A stretch of DNA of 64,000 bases, from NCBI GenBank assembly GCA_009823505.1, contig VZQC01005691.1, positions 287,324 through 351,323 on the forward strand, read 5' to 3'. Position 1 is the first letter of the stretch. The number at the start of each line of letters is the position of its first letter. Below the pieces are notes generated by a model. It did not search any database. It worked only from the letters and a program-made list of their open reading frames with translations, and had not been told where the DNA came from. Both the position numbers and the translations under genes were made by a program. Below are positions 45,386 to 58,185 of this stretch, piece after piece. The DNA is from Rhizomys pruinosus. Lineage: Eukaryota; Chordata; Mammalia; Rodentia; Spalacidae.

Positions 45386-46335
45386 CTGAGCAACATCAAT
45401 GTGATCTGAAAACAACTGTGCTCTTATATTGTGAATCCCTTAAAATATAATAAAAAAATAAAATAAATAAAATAAATTTAAAAATTACAAACATGATGAA
45501 GTAATTATTGTGTGCGAGTGTGCAACTGTGATGTGACAGAGCACATGACAGGACAGATGCAGTTTCTTCCCTCAACCTTTGCATAGGTTTAGGGAATCAA
45601 ATTCAGATCACCAGACTTGTGTGGCAAACACTTTTATGTTCAATGCCACCGTGCTTTCAGATTCTTAATAGTTCATATTCCCTCAAATAGCCACTAGGTG
45701 CTCAGAGGCAGTTCAGCAGTCTGTTTATAGATTATATCCCTCATTTAAGAGAAGCACCTATCATCCTCCAAGCTCTAATGCACATGACAAATTCTCGATT
45801 GGGCTCCTACTTAAGTGGCTGAGCTTGTTGACACATGCCTAATTTGTCTATGAAAAACATAAATTACAGATTCACAGGGTTTTGCGCAGCCAGTCTGGAT
45901 GGAGGAGCCTCTGATGTGTAGGCATCTCTCCTTAAGTCCTTATTTTAGGAGAACAAGGCTATTTTCCCAGACTTGTCTGCTTCCAGAGCTGGAGTGACAC
46001 AGGAAAAAATTTCAACCACATCCCTTTCATGTTCATTAATACGATTTTTTTGTTGTTGTTCACCAGAGCAGAATTTTATTACAACTGTAGAAAACTTACA
46101 TTTGGTAACTCTGAACCCTTGTGAAGAATCATGGACAGCTCAATGGGGACATTGGCAGGCTTACTACATGTTGTGAATATAATTTCCTGGGCTCTAGCAT
46201 CACTGTTTCGTGAGAGATAAGAAATAATTGCCCAGGAAATTCCTCAGCCACATTTACCTCTGCAGGAGAGCTATTAATATGTGAAATCATTTACTGTCAC
46301 TCTTAGGGATTTGGTTTTGCAGATATTTCTCTCTC

Positions 46336-46339
<4 letters not shown>

Positions 46340-46381
<42 letters not shown>
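46340..46381 (+). repeat. (TG)n tract upstream of exon 10
   Basis: About 20 TG units ending 41 nt before the exon 10 acceptor at 46422. In WLS pre-mRNA this is a (UG)n tract. Confidence 0.95.
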
Positions 46382-46382
<1 letters not shown>

Positions 46383-46422
46383 TTGGTAAACATTTAAACC
46401 ATTTTCTTGTCTTTCCTAATAG

Positions 46423-46506
46423 GGGCTGATTTTCAGATTCAAGTTCCTCATGCTCATAACCCTGGCCTGTGCTGCCATGACCGTTATCTTCTTCATCGTT
46501 AGCCAG
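46423..46506 (+). CDS. WLS: WLS coding exon 10, residues G427-Q454
   Basis: 28 whole codons. The acceptor is tttcctaatag|ggg and the donor is cag|gtaagt. It encodes GLIFRFK and then TM7 (FLMLITLACAAMTVIFFIV), ending SQ. GL completes the YEGL sorting motif, a YxxPhi signal known in this family to recruit AP2/clathrin so that the emptied carrier is re-internalised. A (TG)n tract ends about 41 nt upstream of this acceptor and could affect how well the exon is recognised. The exon is in frame, so skipping it would remove TM7 without shifting the frame. Confidence 0.97.
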
Positions 46507-47999
46507 GTAAGTAGATCCTGAGCCGTAGGAGACAGTGTCTGGAAAGGTCCCTGCACATTGCACAGAACGATCTGCAGAGATGAAGAGGACAAAATCACAA
46601 AGGCATAGTCGAGTTTTTCTCTAGACCACTCCAGTATAGGACTTTTGACAGGCTGCCTACATACTGTGATTTTCCCCTTCAAGGTCAAACTTGTAGAAGG
46701 TTGTTAAATAAATTAAAAGCCCATAGCCAGATTGAAGGGACATTTCACTCAAGAGAATAAATGTTTCAAGCCCTGTGGCGTAACACTGACAAACAAGAGG
46801 TAATTTGGTTGGATCCTTCTCTAACATTAAGACTGCCTTTGACAGTCTCCTAGTTATAGTAGTTACATTGCCACCCAAACATGAATGGAATTCAAAAGTC
46901 CCATTGGTGATATCACTATAATGTAAAAGTATCAATAACTTGCTTTGAAAAGTGAAAAATACTGTTAATAATCTAATGTATTATGCACCTATCAGTCAGT
47001 TGGGCTTCCCAAAGATCTTCCAGGATGAGTAAGGTGGGAAATGTTAGCCTTGTTGGCCAAAATATGAATTCTCATGGCTACTGAAATGGTTCCAGGTATT
47101 CTGTTTTCCAGCAGGATAGAAATGCAGTTGGATTTAATCATTCTTACTGCACAATGGTACTATCTATAAAAGAACCACAGGAAATAAACTGCAAAGTGCT
47201 AGAAGAGTCCCTGGCATGCAATAAGCATGAAATGCTACATTCACATCTTACCAACATGCATATAAAGTCGGGGTCTAGAACTTAGTCCTTCTAGTTCTTT
47301 TGTGGGTGTCCTATCATCCCATGTTTGGGTAGGACAGAACATTCAGATGTGGCAGGAAGAGCCTCTTCTTCTGCTAGCCAGTTTCCCTCCAGTGCATGGA
47401 TATCGTATGGACTCCTTTAGCAATCCAGTGAAGCCATGGGTGTCTTCTCAGAATGCTTCTAAACAAGTAAAATAAAAGATTTTAGATTTCAAAGGGAGTC
47501 CTATAGCCATGTGTATAATTATATACCTATATTGAATAATATACATTATAGATATTTTAGTTTTGTTACCAAACATCTATCTTTAACAACTAACTGGTGC
47601 AAAAATGACTTCACGGGTAATACTGATATTAGATATGAACGTAGAAAACTCTCAGAAACTAGTGAAAATTAAAGTACATTATTTTTCTGCTCAGTTCATG
47701 GGCCCCTTTAATTCCACCCAAGAGAACCCCAAGTTTTGTGCCCCAATGTCCCACTGGTTATGGTCATTGGGAAGGATTGTATTGCTGGCTCTGTTCAAGG
47801 GTAAGTGGATATTGAGATAAATAAAATAATACACATGCATGTCTTTGTATGACATTGTTTACCATGTCTTTCTTAACTTGTAACAGGACTGTTACAAGTT
47901 ATATCAGACTATTTATAAAAACCTTGGAAACTTCACTCTTCATTCCAAATGCAGTAAAACCATTTCCAATTCTGAATGAGTCCTTTAAGATGTTTTAAA

Positions 48000-48200
48000 A
48001 TTACTCTTATTTATGCATGTGTATGTGTGTGTGTGTGTGTGTGTGCGTGCGTGCGCATGTGTGCCATGGGACACACGTAGAAGTTAGAGGACAACCTGTG
48101 GCAGTCCAGCTTCTCTTTCTAACTTGTGGATCCTGTGGGTTGAACTCACCCTTTGGCTTGGCTGCAAGCACTTTTGCTAGATGAGCCATCTCCAGGGTCC
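48000..48200 (-). mobile_element. Diverged SINE, antisense, with (TG)n
   Basis: Starts as ttactcttatttatgcatgt and a TG tract (48021-48060), then continues to gatgagccatctccagg. Confidence 0.6.
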
Positions 48201-49451
48201 CCAAATGAGTCTCTAATTCAACCAGTTAAGGTTCAAACACCCTTATTCAAACAAGGATGTCTGAGGCCTGGCTTTGCATGTGGCTGTTTTCCTCATGTGA
48301 CCTCTATGATTTTGGTTCCTCCAGACTCTTCTCCCAGCAATATGCTGTGTCTTTATGAACCTATACTATCTGCCTGACTGAGAGAACAGGCAGCCTTCCT
48401 ATAGAAGTCAAATCTCCAATAAGATGGGCTACTTTCTCAGGGAGGTGAAAGGGAAGGCACTTTCAGTCCCAAGGTCTGCCTCTGCCCTTTTAGCAAACCC
48501 AGAGTCCTCCCTACTCCTCTTCACTGGATTGGCTCCACCGAGCTCCTTTTCACCTGAAGTCAAGGAGGATTGGTCTTTAAGGTGGTACCTGCCCTTTGTC
48601 AGAATTTAGACTTGTACATGTTTAATTAGTGCACTTTTAAAGTGATAAAAGTTGTCTTCTAGGGATCAGGGTTTGTGGCTTTTCTTTGGAGAAAAAGATT
48701 AATTTTCCATTGCCCCAGTATCAGGCTTCAGCTCATGGAAGGCTTTTTATATCTGCTGTGATAGTCGGCCACGAGTGGATTTCATCTGGGTATGTGGGGT
48801 GGGGGTAGCAACGACGTCTTTGAATTCCATTAGCACCTCACATTGCTCCTGCTGTTATTTTAAAGGCTTATTTATAGCTATCTAAGACATTTTCCGGTAT
48901 AACTATTCATGTCCCAGGTACTATATTAATATAGTAATCAGAAGACTTATTTTCTGGTATCATTTTGGAATGTCAGAGCAATGAGCTCACCTAAAAGAAA
49001 ACCTACTGGGTAACTTTTTGAAACGGATTCCATCCAGCCTTAGGTAAAAGGAATGTTTTCAAGCCCCATTATACTTGTTGGGAAAGCTCGCGTTTAAGCC
49101 CCATGAAATATATGTAGGGGATCTTGCCAGGATATTGAATCTCTGAGGCCAAGAATGAAGGGCTCACAGGAAGCTGTGGAATGTGGTGACCTTGAGGCTT
49201 TGTAGCTGGGACTGAGACTCAATCTTTAATGCCTGCTATTTTAATGGCTTTAGTCATAGTAACCAAGAGATGCAGCACAGTCTTCTTTCTGTAAGACAGA
49301 GGAATTCAGCTTAGAGGTGGTGCCCGCAAGGAGCTGAAGTGCAATGTAGAAGAGAAGGTTACTGACCTTCACTGAGGGGACACCCCCACCCCAGGTGCCT
49401 GATATTCAGGTCAAGCCACATGCAGCAAACTCATAGAGAGCCTATCTCCTA

Positions 49452-49457
<6 letters not shown>

Positions 49458-49527
<70 letters not shown>
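49458..49527. repeat. (TC)n(TG)n compound microsatellite
   Basis: (TC)n at 49458-49500 passes directly into (TG)n at 49501-49527. Confidence 0.95.
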
Positions 49528-50262
49528 CATGCGTGTGATCATTTCATTCTGTGACTTACATGGAATGTTAGTAAATGTTTCCAGTAAGAGCCTGTGTTGA
49601 GGGTTTGGAAATCTTATTGTTAAGTGGAATGCTGGTTGTCAAGACTACTTACTGGGTATAAAGAGATTTGACCTCCCTTAGCTGCAGGGGTAGTTATGGG
49701 TGGTCTTACACAAAAGTAATTTGTTGAAATGTAAAATGAGAAAAAGCAGGGGCTTTTAGAAATAAGGCTTTGCAGAGGGTGAGAAGGCTTTTTAATTTCT
49801 TTTTTTTTAATTTTTTGGTGGGGGTAGTGTTGGGAATACTTGATTTTTGTCTCTAAAAGTTAAAAGAGGAAATGGCTACCTCTTGACTTCGCATTATTAG
49901 ATTTGATCTACATAAACTTGATCTGTTGTGGCTGCTCATCTTGGTTCATGTTTGTGGGAATGGGCTCAGAGCTCAGAGTGTCTAAGCCTGAATAACTGAG
50001 AAAACAGAGGGGAAAAAGACAATACGTTATAATACTTATACAATTAATCTGTGCAATTCAGTTCTTTGTCCAAAGCAGGAAATAGCATTTTCAGATAAAT
50101 GTTCAGTCCATGGGTGTAATTCAGCAGCTGTGTTTTCAAAAGAAGAGCCCTAAATCTGCTATTTTCTCATGCAGGCTCAGCTCCTGCATGTTCCCTGACA
50201 GCTGAGTATCTGATTCACGTGGTTCTTCTGTAAAATTCTGGGTTTTTTTTTTGTGTGTGTAT

Positions 50263-50263
<1 letters not shown>

Positions 50264-50297
<34 letters not shown>
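50264..50297. repeat. (TA)n tract
   Basis: About 16 TA units, flanked by tggata and tccag. Confidence 0.95.
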
Positions 50298-50298
<1 letters not shown>

Positions 50299-50529
50299 AG
50301 TTTACCATAAATCGAACATTACTATGTCTACATATATGGAATATATTTTTGTATACATTTGAATGTGCAGACTTAGGAATACACAGTTTAAACAATGGGC
50401 AATACAATGACCTCACATAAAAGTTGTCTCATCTGCTGCCTTCAGAGGCCATCCGTGTGATTCTTTTGTGTTTTTCAGTCATAACAGCACCTCTTTTTGG
50501 AGTCAGACCCATGGTCATGACTGTCTAGC

Positions 50530-50702
50530 TGAGCAGCATTGGGCAGGTTTGTTAGTGCCTTTGTGTGCTATGACTTACTCCTGAACTGAATGGCAATATT
50601 ACCTGCCTACTTCACAGAATGGTGTTAAGATTGAATGACATATTTCATATAAAATACTTAGCATAGTGCTAGAACATCATGAGCACTGAATGAATGTTAC
50701 TT
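50530..50702 (+). repeat. MIR element
   Basis: Contains attacctgcctacttcacag, gttaagattgaatgacat and gcatagtgctagaacat, ending gaatgaatgttac: a well-ordered MIR core and 3' end. Confidence 0.7.
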
Positions 50703-51821
50703 TGGCTGTCCTTGCTACTGTTACAGAAAAATATTGAATTTGCTAATATGTTAACCCCTAATTTTAAGTGATAATAAAGACATCTAACAGGGAACAAAAT
50801 TTAAATGCATACTTCCTTCTCATTTTCTACCTCCGTTCCTTCACGCTTCCCTCCTTTTTCCTAATCACCCAACGATACTGTCCCTGGTAGGACAACTACA
50901 ACTGCTGGCCTAGAATCTCCACCTCCCAGGGACACGTCTGGTGGTCCCCCAAGTCCCTGCGTACTGGCATTCCTCATGCATTTTCCCATCACCAGTTACT
51001 GCCCTCTCTGTAGCTTCTCTCACCTGGCCATTATCAGCTTCCTCTACAGAACAATTGTTTTGCTGTCTGAGACTCTTCTTCCTTCAAAGCCCAGGATTAT
51101 CACCTGCTGATAGTATGTCCACTGTACACCTGCTGAAATCCCTTCTCTCTCATAGGTCTGAACACTAGTTAAGGATGTTCTCTCCTACCAAAAAGCTAGC
51201 AGAACTCAACCTTCAGAGACCAAGTTGTATCTCAGAATTCAGCGGTCTCACCACTCAGAGTCTGTTTCCACCATCTAAACAAACCTCTAGTACTCCAGGT
51301 CCATCCCAACCAGCTCCTCAGAGACTGGCATGACCTCTTTTCACCTTGCTTTGGTTGCCAAACTCAGTCTTTTTTTCTCTGCTACCATTACCTTCATCTA
51401 AAGCTTCTCTTCAGACAGTGGTGCCATGGTCCTCACTTTACCCTGCTGGCTTCCTGCCTCAGCGCAATGTTTCCCACGGGTGGCCAATTCTACCACTTCC
51501 ATCTATATCCTTATGTTTGCAATGACATTCTTGCAATAGCCCTGTATTTTTGCCCTTTATTCATTCAACAATTATCTGTTGAGTTTCATTGAGTACCACA
51601 GGGCTGGTACTTCCTTAGATGGATCAGTTCTGAGTTTTTCCCTGCCTCTCACAGAATGTAGCCTCTACCATGTCCTTCCCTTAGCTGAAGCCCCACTGTC
51701 CTAACAGAGAAGACTGCCAAGTTCTGCCTTTCTCATAGCTTGTTGAACTTCCTCTGTTTAACTGAACCAGAGCACCAGGAACACAGATTTCTGAAAGCCT
51801 CTTAAAGATTCTTTTCCTCAG

Positions 51822-51979
51822 CCTGCTGTGGTGGCGCACAACTTTAATCCTAGCACTTGGGAGGCAGAGGCAGGCGGATCTTTGTGAGTTAAGGCCGGCC
51901 TGGTCTACAGAGTGAGTTCCAGGACAGCTGGGGCTACATAGAGACCTTGTCTCGAAAAGACCAAAAAAAAAAAAAAAAA
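51822..51979 (+). mobile_element. B1 SINE
   Basis: Reads agcctgctgtggtggcgcac to a poly(A) tail. Flanked by aaagattcttttcct and aaagattattttcct. Confidence 0.93.
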
Positions 51980-52164
51980 GATTATTTTCCTTTTTCATCA
52001 TATGTACTTAACATCAGACTGTGCTCCACATACTGTAATTTTTATAAAGTGAGGATATTTGTACTGAAGTACTAGAGTAGCATTGGAGACGTTAACTATG
52101 AAGTCATAGTGGCTTGAATGCCGATACATGACCTAAAACCAGTAAAGGTTATAAAACTTCTTTT

Positions 52165-52405
52165 GGGGCTGGAGAGATGGCCTAGCAGTTAAGAGCGCCG
52201 ACCGCTCTTACAGAGGACCCGGGTTCGATCCCCAGCACCCACATGGCGGCCAAGAACCGTCCGAAACTCCAGTTCCAGGAGAATTCCAGTTCCAGGGGAA
52301 TCCGACACCCTCTTCTGACCTCCCTGGCATTGCACGACATGGGTGCACAGACCTGCATGCAGACAGTACATTCATACACATACAGAAATAAATAAAATTA
52401 AAAGA
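52165..52405 (+). mobile_element. Young B3-like SINE
   Basis: Starts ggggctggagagatggcc and carries the doubled block. Duplication aaaacttctttt at 52153-52164 and 52406-52417. Confidence 0.95.
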
Positions 52406-53953
52406 AAAACTTCTTTTTGACAAAAAACAACACCTGGGCATTTCATATAAAGTAAATCATCTTCCAAAATAAATAAGAGTTCATAGTGGTGGCTTGTTTA
52501 TGAGTCATCAAAATGAACAACTGCATGTCTTCAAAGCCCAAACTAAAATTGGCGAGTCTATAATTGGTTAACCTGGTTTCCTGACACTCCTGGTTTTTCT
52601 AAAGGAAAAATACGCACTTAGCACGCTACTAGGCCTAGGGCCCCAGTGGGTCATGGAAAATGCAGAGGAAGGCCCACTGTATCATAAACAGGAGCAGAGC
52701 TCAACCTACTTGTTCAAGTTACTAACATTCAGCTAGAGCTTGCCATCTTGCAATTTAGAAATGGTTCCTGAAGAAGGTTGATGTAATCCAGCCTCATGAA
52801 GCTGTCAAAGAAACGTCTATTCAGTACTTCCCTTTATATCCGCTTAAAATTTCCTGTAGCTAGCAAAAGTGGTCAAAATCATTTCAATGATCTTACTACT
52901 GGTACAAATTATTAGTCACTCAGATCAACAGCTCTGTGACAGTTCTTAGTGTCTTAGTGTAAACCATAAGTCTAGCCATCCTTAAAGCAGTTACCCAGTC
53001 ATTATCTCAGACAGAAGTGGCTTTGGAACATCTCTGGAAAACTACAAATATGGAGGCTTCCTAATTACTTTCACAAGTAACTTACCTAGTGTTAGGATTA
53101 ATGTGCATATATAGTTAGTTAGATCTATGTGGACCCCGATAAAGGACAGACAACAGGCTTCGGTTCACTCTGGGGCATATTTACTTCTGGAATAGTCAGG
53201 GCTGAACAGCATGTTGTTAACACATAGCAGGCCCCTTTAAATGGGTTGGGTGGGACTTCAGGTAAAAGGGAAGAAGTCATAGATTGACAGTTTCTGGAGG
53301 AAGTGGACATCTGTGTGTCCTTTGGAATGCTGGGAGAGCTAGACCTAACACCTAGAATGATTATTTCATAAATATCTAAAATACATTGTTTACTGGATGC
53401 CACAGAGTTTCTAGAATGAAATTCTATTATATAGCCTTGCGAGCTTTTATTTTACACTTAAGAAAACAAATCCAGAGATTTTTCTGTTACTGAGTAAAAG
53501 GTAGAACATAAATTTGAATTATTTCCACTCCATACCCATAGTGCATCAGGCACCAAAGTCTCAGCAGCAGGCAAGCCAAGGGTAGTCTATGTCTCAGGGA
53601 CCTTCTGTTACCTGGGAAGACAACAGAGGAGAAACTGTAGTTGTGGATGGACTAAAACTCAAACCTTTAACAGAGAAGTAGCAGTAGACTTTAGTTTCTA
53701 GGAAGAGACATTCTCCAAGTTACACTAACACATGGCCAAGATAGGAGTCACTGACTTTGTGCCTGACACAGAGTAAGCAAGTCCTTGGGTGACTTAAATT
53801 TACATGGATATCATTTGTATTAAACTGTAGAGTCTTGCAGCATTTTTGATTTTCTGATGTGAAGAAGAGCCCTGGTCTTCATGTTGATTGGTTTCTATAT
53901 GACGTTATACTACTTCTCTGTTTCAATGGAATCCTATTTTTCTTTTTCTGTAG

Positions 53954-54107
53954 GTGACAGAAGGACATTGGAAGTGGGGTGGTGTGACAGTTCAAGTGAA
54001 CAGTGCTTTCTTCACTGGCATCTATGGAATGTGGAACCTGTATGTCTTTGCTTTGATGTTCTTGTATGCGCCATCCCATAAGAACTATGGGGAAGACCAA
54101 TCTAATG
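53954..54107 (+). CDS. WLS: WLS coding exon 11, residues V455-N505 plus part of G506
   Basis: The acceptor is tttttctgtag|gtg. The donor is aatg|gtgagt, splitting G506 (phase 1). It encodes [18 protein letters not shown], a luminal loop. TM8 follows ([20 protein letters not shown]), then [13 protein letters not shown] at the start of the cytoplasmic tail. Confidence 0.97.
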
Positions 54108-54513
54108 GTGAGTCTCTGTCTCTTCTTTACAGATTCATTCAGGATAAGTAGGCTTCTACAGCCATAGGATTTAGAAGGCCGAAGGCCTGAGTTCCCTTTC
54201 CTCCAGATGTCTTCCTAATCCTGGGAGAGAATAGGTGAGCACTTTAGGGAAGTCTGGAGCCATAACCAACAAAGTCAACATAAGCCAGGTAGCTCTTGAA
54301 GTACTGACATTTTAGCCTCTAAAATACATAGAAAATGTTTCATTGTAGTGTAAAATATGTACCAGATAGAGTAGTGTTTAAAACAGTAAATTTGTTTTCC
54401 TCAAATATTTTGAGTAAAGTTGACTTTTGGTCTAAAAGTATGCCACATTTATTCCTCTAATCTGGGAGGAACCAGGTAAAGGAAGTTTGGGCCCTGAGTG
54501 TGTGTGGGTGCAG

Positions 54514-54556
<43 letters not shown>
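54514..54556. repeat. (TG)n microsatellite
   Basis: TG run beginning 407 bases after the exon 11 donor. Confidence 0.95.
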
Positions 54557-54557
<1 letters not shown>

Positions 54558-54659
54558 CTGTGTCTATATGTGTGCCTGTATGTTGAGATGCTGAGTTCAC
54601 ATCTAGAACCTCATGTATACTAGGCATTGATCTTCATCCCCAGCCCTTCAAGAATGCTT

Positions 54660-54880
54660 TTTAAAAAAATATTTTATTATTTTTATTTTATGTGTACAAG
54701 TGAATTGTCTGCATGTATGTGAGTGCACCCATGTCATGCAGTGCCCACAGAGGTTCGAAGAGGGCATCAAATCCCCTGAAATTGAGATGGTTGTTAGCTG
54801 CTGCGTGAGTGCTGGGAATCAAACCCACGTCCTCTGCAAGAGCAGCCAGTGCTCTTAACTACCTAGCCATCTCTCCAGCT
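54660..54880 (-). mobile_element. Older B3 SINE, antisense
   Basis: Reads tttattttatgtgtacaagt to ctagccatctctccagct. Confidence 0.88.
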
Positions 54881-55445
54881 CCTCAAGAATGTTTTTTTTG
54901 ACGAATCCCCAAACCAGCAGCTCTTCTTTCACTTTGCTGCCCATCTTTCTCTTTCTGCTCATTTTCATGTCTGCTTTACCATAACCATGTCCTTGCTGTT
55001 AGGATAACATAACACACTTTCTGACATTATTATTAGTAATCTGTCTTGGTGCAGAGATGAATACCCCAACCCTGCTGACTTCTCAGGACCAGTCTGTTCA
55101 TCATTCTAAATGACTTCCCTAGTAGGAACGGACTGTAGCGTAGCAAGCCATGTCAGCCCTTGTCTTCGCGCAGAAGCACTGTCTTCCAGGGGACAAGAGC
55201 AACGATGCACATTTATGGAAAACTGCCCAAATCCACTCGCGACCAATCTTTGTGGCAAATGAAGTTAGACCTACTTATGCAATCAGACGATTATTAATAA
55301 TTTTTGTGTTCTTTCATTCACAAAATGCTTGTCAGAATGCTTTAGGGAAAAAGTAAGAAATGGAATTATTGACTGGATGACTGGTAGAGGAAAAGGGGAT
55401 CCCTAATGACTGCTTGCTCCTTTCTACAAATATGTAGAAAACATC

Positions 55446-55860
55446 TTTTTTCTTTCTTTCTTTTTTTTTTTTATTGGTGCTTTGTGCATTTCATACATCA
55501 TTTTCCAATTCAGATCAGGCATATTTCCCTTTCCCTTCCCCCCTACCCCCACCCCATCCCAGATCATGCATTTTGCCATAACTGTCCTGCATCTTTCTCT
55601 CAGTTTTTTTTTTTTTTCATTTTTTAGCTATAAGTGATGATCCATGAGTACAAGCATCCTTCATATGAAACCAATTTGCAGGCTGTTGTGCCCAAACCCC
55701 CACAGCCCCACCATCCAGCAGGGGGTGAGGGGTTGTATGTTCAATCAAGTTGATCAAATGAGTGTTCAGACTACATTGCTGTAGTTTCACCATTCACCCC
55801 AATCGCAGCCCTTACATTCTACCACGCCCCCTCTTCCGCAGATTGTTCCCTAGGCTTAGG
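55446..55860 (-). mobile_element. LINE-1 3'-end fragment, antisense
   Basis: Poly-T then ttgtgcatttcatacatcat and cctgcatctttctctcag. The right boundary is uncertain. Confidence 0.65.
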
Positions 55861-56669
55861 AAAGGGGCACAGGTGGATGAGAAGCAAAACAGTCCACTCT
55901 CTCTGGAGCTGTTGTCTTGGACTCTGGTCAATTCTGGCTGTTTCCTTTCATGGGCTGACAGTTTGTCCAGGAATAACCTTTCGATCCTACTAATGAAGAA
56001 CAAGCAATTAGACATATAGGTATTTAAAGAGCACTAATAGTTATGGTTGGTTACTTTGGTATAGACACATATGTTTGGATGATATGTTAATCCATGAATT
56101 ACATTTTTTCCTGTTAAATATGACAGGGTCTTACTGTGGCTTATAACATCTCCTAACCTGTAGAGGATGTAAGCTTGTGGCATCAGCCATGGGTATCTTC
56201 TGTGTAAAGTGCTAAACTGGAGAAAGCAGTCGCAGCACCCTGGGTTCCCAGCTTCGGGTTCCCAGCTAGCCGGAGGCTACTCTGGGCCATCAGTTTTACC
56301 TCTGGGGGCGCCTCAGGGTGTTTCCCACTTCTCTCACAGGAAAGATTGTAATGTTTGAACTGAATCTGGAGGCCTGAAAATAGCTGCCTTTTATCATTGT
56401 CATCCCCTGGCTGCTTATGTGATCCGCCCTCAGCCAGCCTTTCTTTTCTTTGATGTCCACAATGACTGATAGAGCTGGTCTTATCAGTAAGCCTAGCTGC
56501 AGACTATAAATGAGTCTCAACAGCCTTTCCCCATTCCACAGTAAAGCTGGGAAACAACCTGTTGCTATCACCTGCTCTACTTCGCTTGTAGCTCTCAGCT
56601 ATTTTCTAACTCCTGCATCTTCAGTGACCTGACCTATCATTATCCCTACAGTTAAAACTACCTTTTCTG

Positions 56670-56924
56670 GGGCTGGAGAGATGGCCTAGCGGTTAAGAGC
56701 GCCGACCGCTCTTACAGAGGACCCGGGTTAGATCCCCAGCACCCACATGGTGGCCGAGAACCATCTGAAACTCCAATTCCAGGAAAACTCCAGTTCCAGG
56801 GGAATCCGAAACCCTCTTCTGACCTCCATGGCATTGCATGACACGGGTGCACAAACTTGCATGCAGGCAGTACATTCATACGCATACAGAAATAAATAAA
56901 ATTAATAAAAAAAAATTTTTTAAA
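56670..56924 (+). mobile_element. Young B3-like SINE
   Basis: Begins gggctggagagatggcctag and carries the doubled block. A 16-bp duplication, aaaactaccttttctg, flanks it (56654-56669 and 56925-56940). Confidence 0.95.
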
Positions 56925-56940
56925 AAAACTACCTTTTCTG

Positions 56941-57096
56941 CTGGGCATGGTAATTCAAGACTGTAATCCCAGCAACTTGGGGGGCTAAGGCAGGAACACT
57001 TCTGTGAGTCTGAGGTTAGCCTGTCCAATATTATGAGTTCTAGGACAGCCTGGACTGTAGTGTGAGGACCTTCTCTCAAAAACAAAACAAAGAAAA
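56941..57096 (+). mobile_element. Diverged B1-like SINE
   Basis: Reads ctgggcatggtaattcaaga to aaaacaaaacaaagaaa, directly after the target duplication of the preceding B3. Confidence 0.7.
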
Positions 57097-57109
57097 AAAG
57101 TATTTTCTG

Positions 57110-57380
57110 GGTCTTTACTGAGCTATGTACACCTGAGTGTGGAGGTCAAGGGTTAATGTTTCGTGTCTTCCTCAGTCTCTTCTCCACTCACGCTTTTGAG
57201 GCAAGGTTTCTCACTAAACCTGGAGCTCAAAAATTAACTAGACTGACTAGCCAGTGAGGCCCTGGAATCTTCTTCCCCAACACTGGGATTATACACAGCC
57301 AACTTTTTATGTGAGCGAGGGATCTGAACTCAGGTCCTTATGCCCATGTGACAGATACTTCACCAAATCATCTCCTTAGC
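57110..57380 (-). repeat. Possible B4-type SINE, antisense
   Basis: Contains gaggcaaggtttctcacta and ggatctgaactcaggtcctt, ending caaatcatctccttagcc. Tentative. Confidence 0.4.
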
Positions 57381-57384
57381 CTCA

Positions 57385-57690
57385 TGGTGAATATCTTAAT
57401 CAGTAGAAAATAATTTTCTCATAATTGTGGAGCCCAGAAGTCTGGAGATCAGGCTGATGCCCTCAGGCTTTTGTCTTGGGCTGGCCCCCTTCTCCCTGCA
57501 TTTCTGTGATCTTTCTTTCCTCTGGGTACTAATCTTTTGTTCACAGAGCATCAGTCATACTGTATTAGAACCACCTCAATGAGTCATTTTTACTTGTTTC
57601 TTTTAAGAGTCTGTCTCCAATGTAGTCCCATTCTAAGGTTCTGGGGGTTAGGGACTCAACATAGGACTTATGTGGACCATGGGGCACAAT
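57385..57690 (+). repeat. Ancient interspersed repeat, family not assigned
   Basis: Contains ctcataattgtggagccc, accacctcaatgagtcattt and gtctccaatgtagtcccatt then ggactcaacat. An old, ordered repeat that I cannot name. Confidence 0.45.
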
Positions 57691-58065
57691 TCAGCTTCTA
57701 GTGCTAAGACTTCGTCCAAACTCCTATGTTTATGTTGTGTTTACTCCCAGTGAACTGTCTGCGTGGAGCATTTTCAAGATGTTTGGAGGCAATTGAAAGG
57801 GGCTGAAAGACACTTAGACCCAGGCTTCCCAAATCTTGTCCCCTCAAAGCCACTTTGACCAAGGAGGAACCCACAGCCAAGCTACCCCTAAGTGTGCACA
57901 CCGGCTTTCCAGCAGACAGTTTCTCCGTAAAGGCCAGGAGGGACTGCTAGTGCTGAGATGCTAAGCTCGACCTAGAGGAGAAGGAAACTTGACCAGCACT
58001 TTATGAATATATACTATGTACAAGATACTGTGCTGGGTATTTGCTTTGTTTTAAAAACCAAAAGA

Positions 58066-58185
58066 AACTGGGCATGGTGGCAAGCCTTTAATCCTGGCAC
58101 TCAGAAGACAGAGGTAGGCAGATCTCCATAAGTTCAAGGCCAGCCACGAATCTACATAGTAAGACCCTGACTAAATAAATAAATA
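58066..58185 (+). mobile_element. B1 SINE, shortened
   Basis: Reads aactgggcatggtggcaagc to an aaataaataaataa tail. Confidence 0.85.

Larger units (their letters stand above)
44612..46422 (+). other. WLS: WLS intron 9
   Basis: An 1811-nt phase 0 intron that separates the two halves of the YEGL motif. It holds a SINE with a CA tail (44724-44880), an older B3 (45183-45385) and a (TG)n tract (46340-46381) close to the acceptor. Nothing recognised in 45390-46330. Confidence 0.92.
46507..53953 (+). other. WLS: WLS intron 10
   Basis: A 7447-nt phase 0 intron. It holds a B3/B4-like SINE (48000-48200), a (TC)n(TG)n compound microsatellite, a (TA)n tract, an MIR, a B1 and a young B3. L2/MIR-like text with a ttattcattcaacaa core lies near 51555-51600. 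Nothing recognised in 46507-47990, 48200-49455, 50700-51550 or 52420-53950. Confidence 0.92.

Noticed and set aside
46657..46935. 92-codon minus-strand open frame in intron 10, and others such as 43637-43903
   Set aside because: No recognisable domain, no support from neighbouring splice signals, and lengths are what chance gives in 64 kb.
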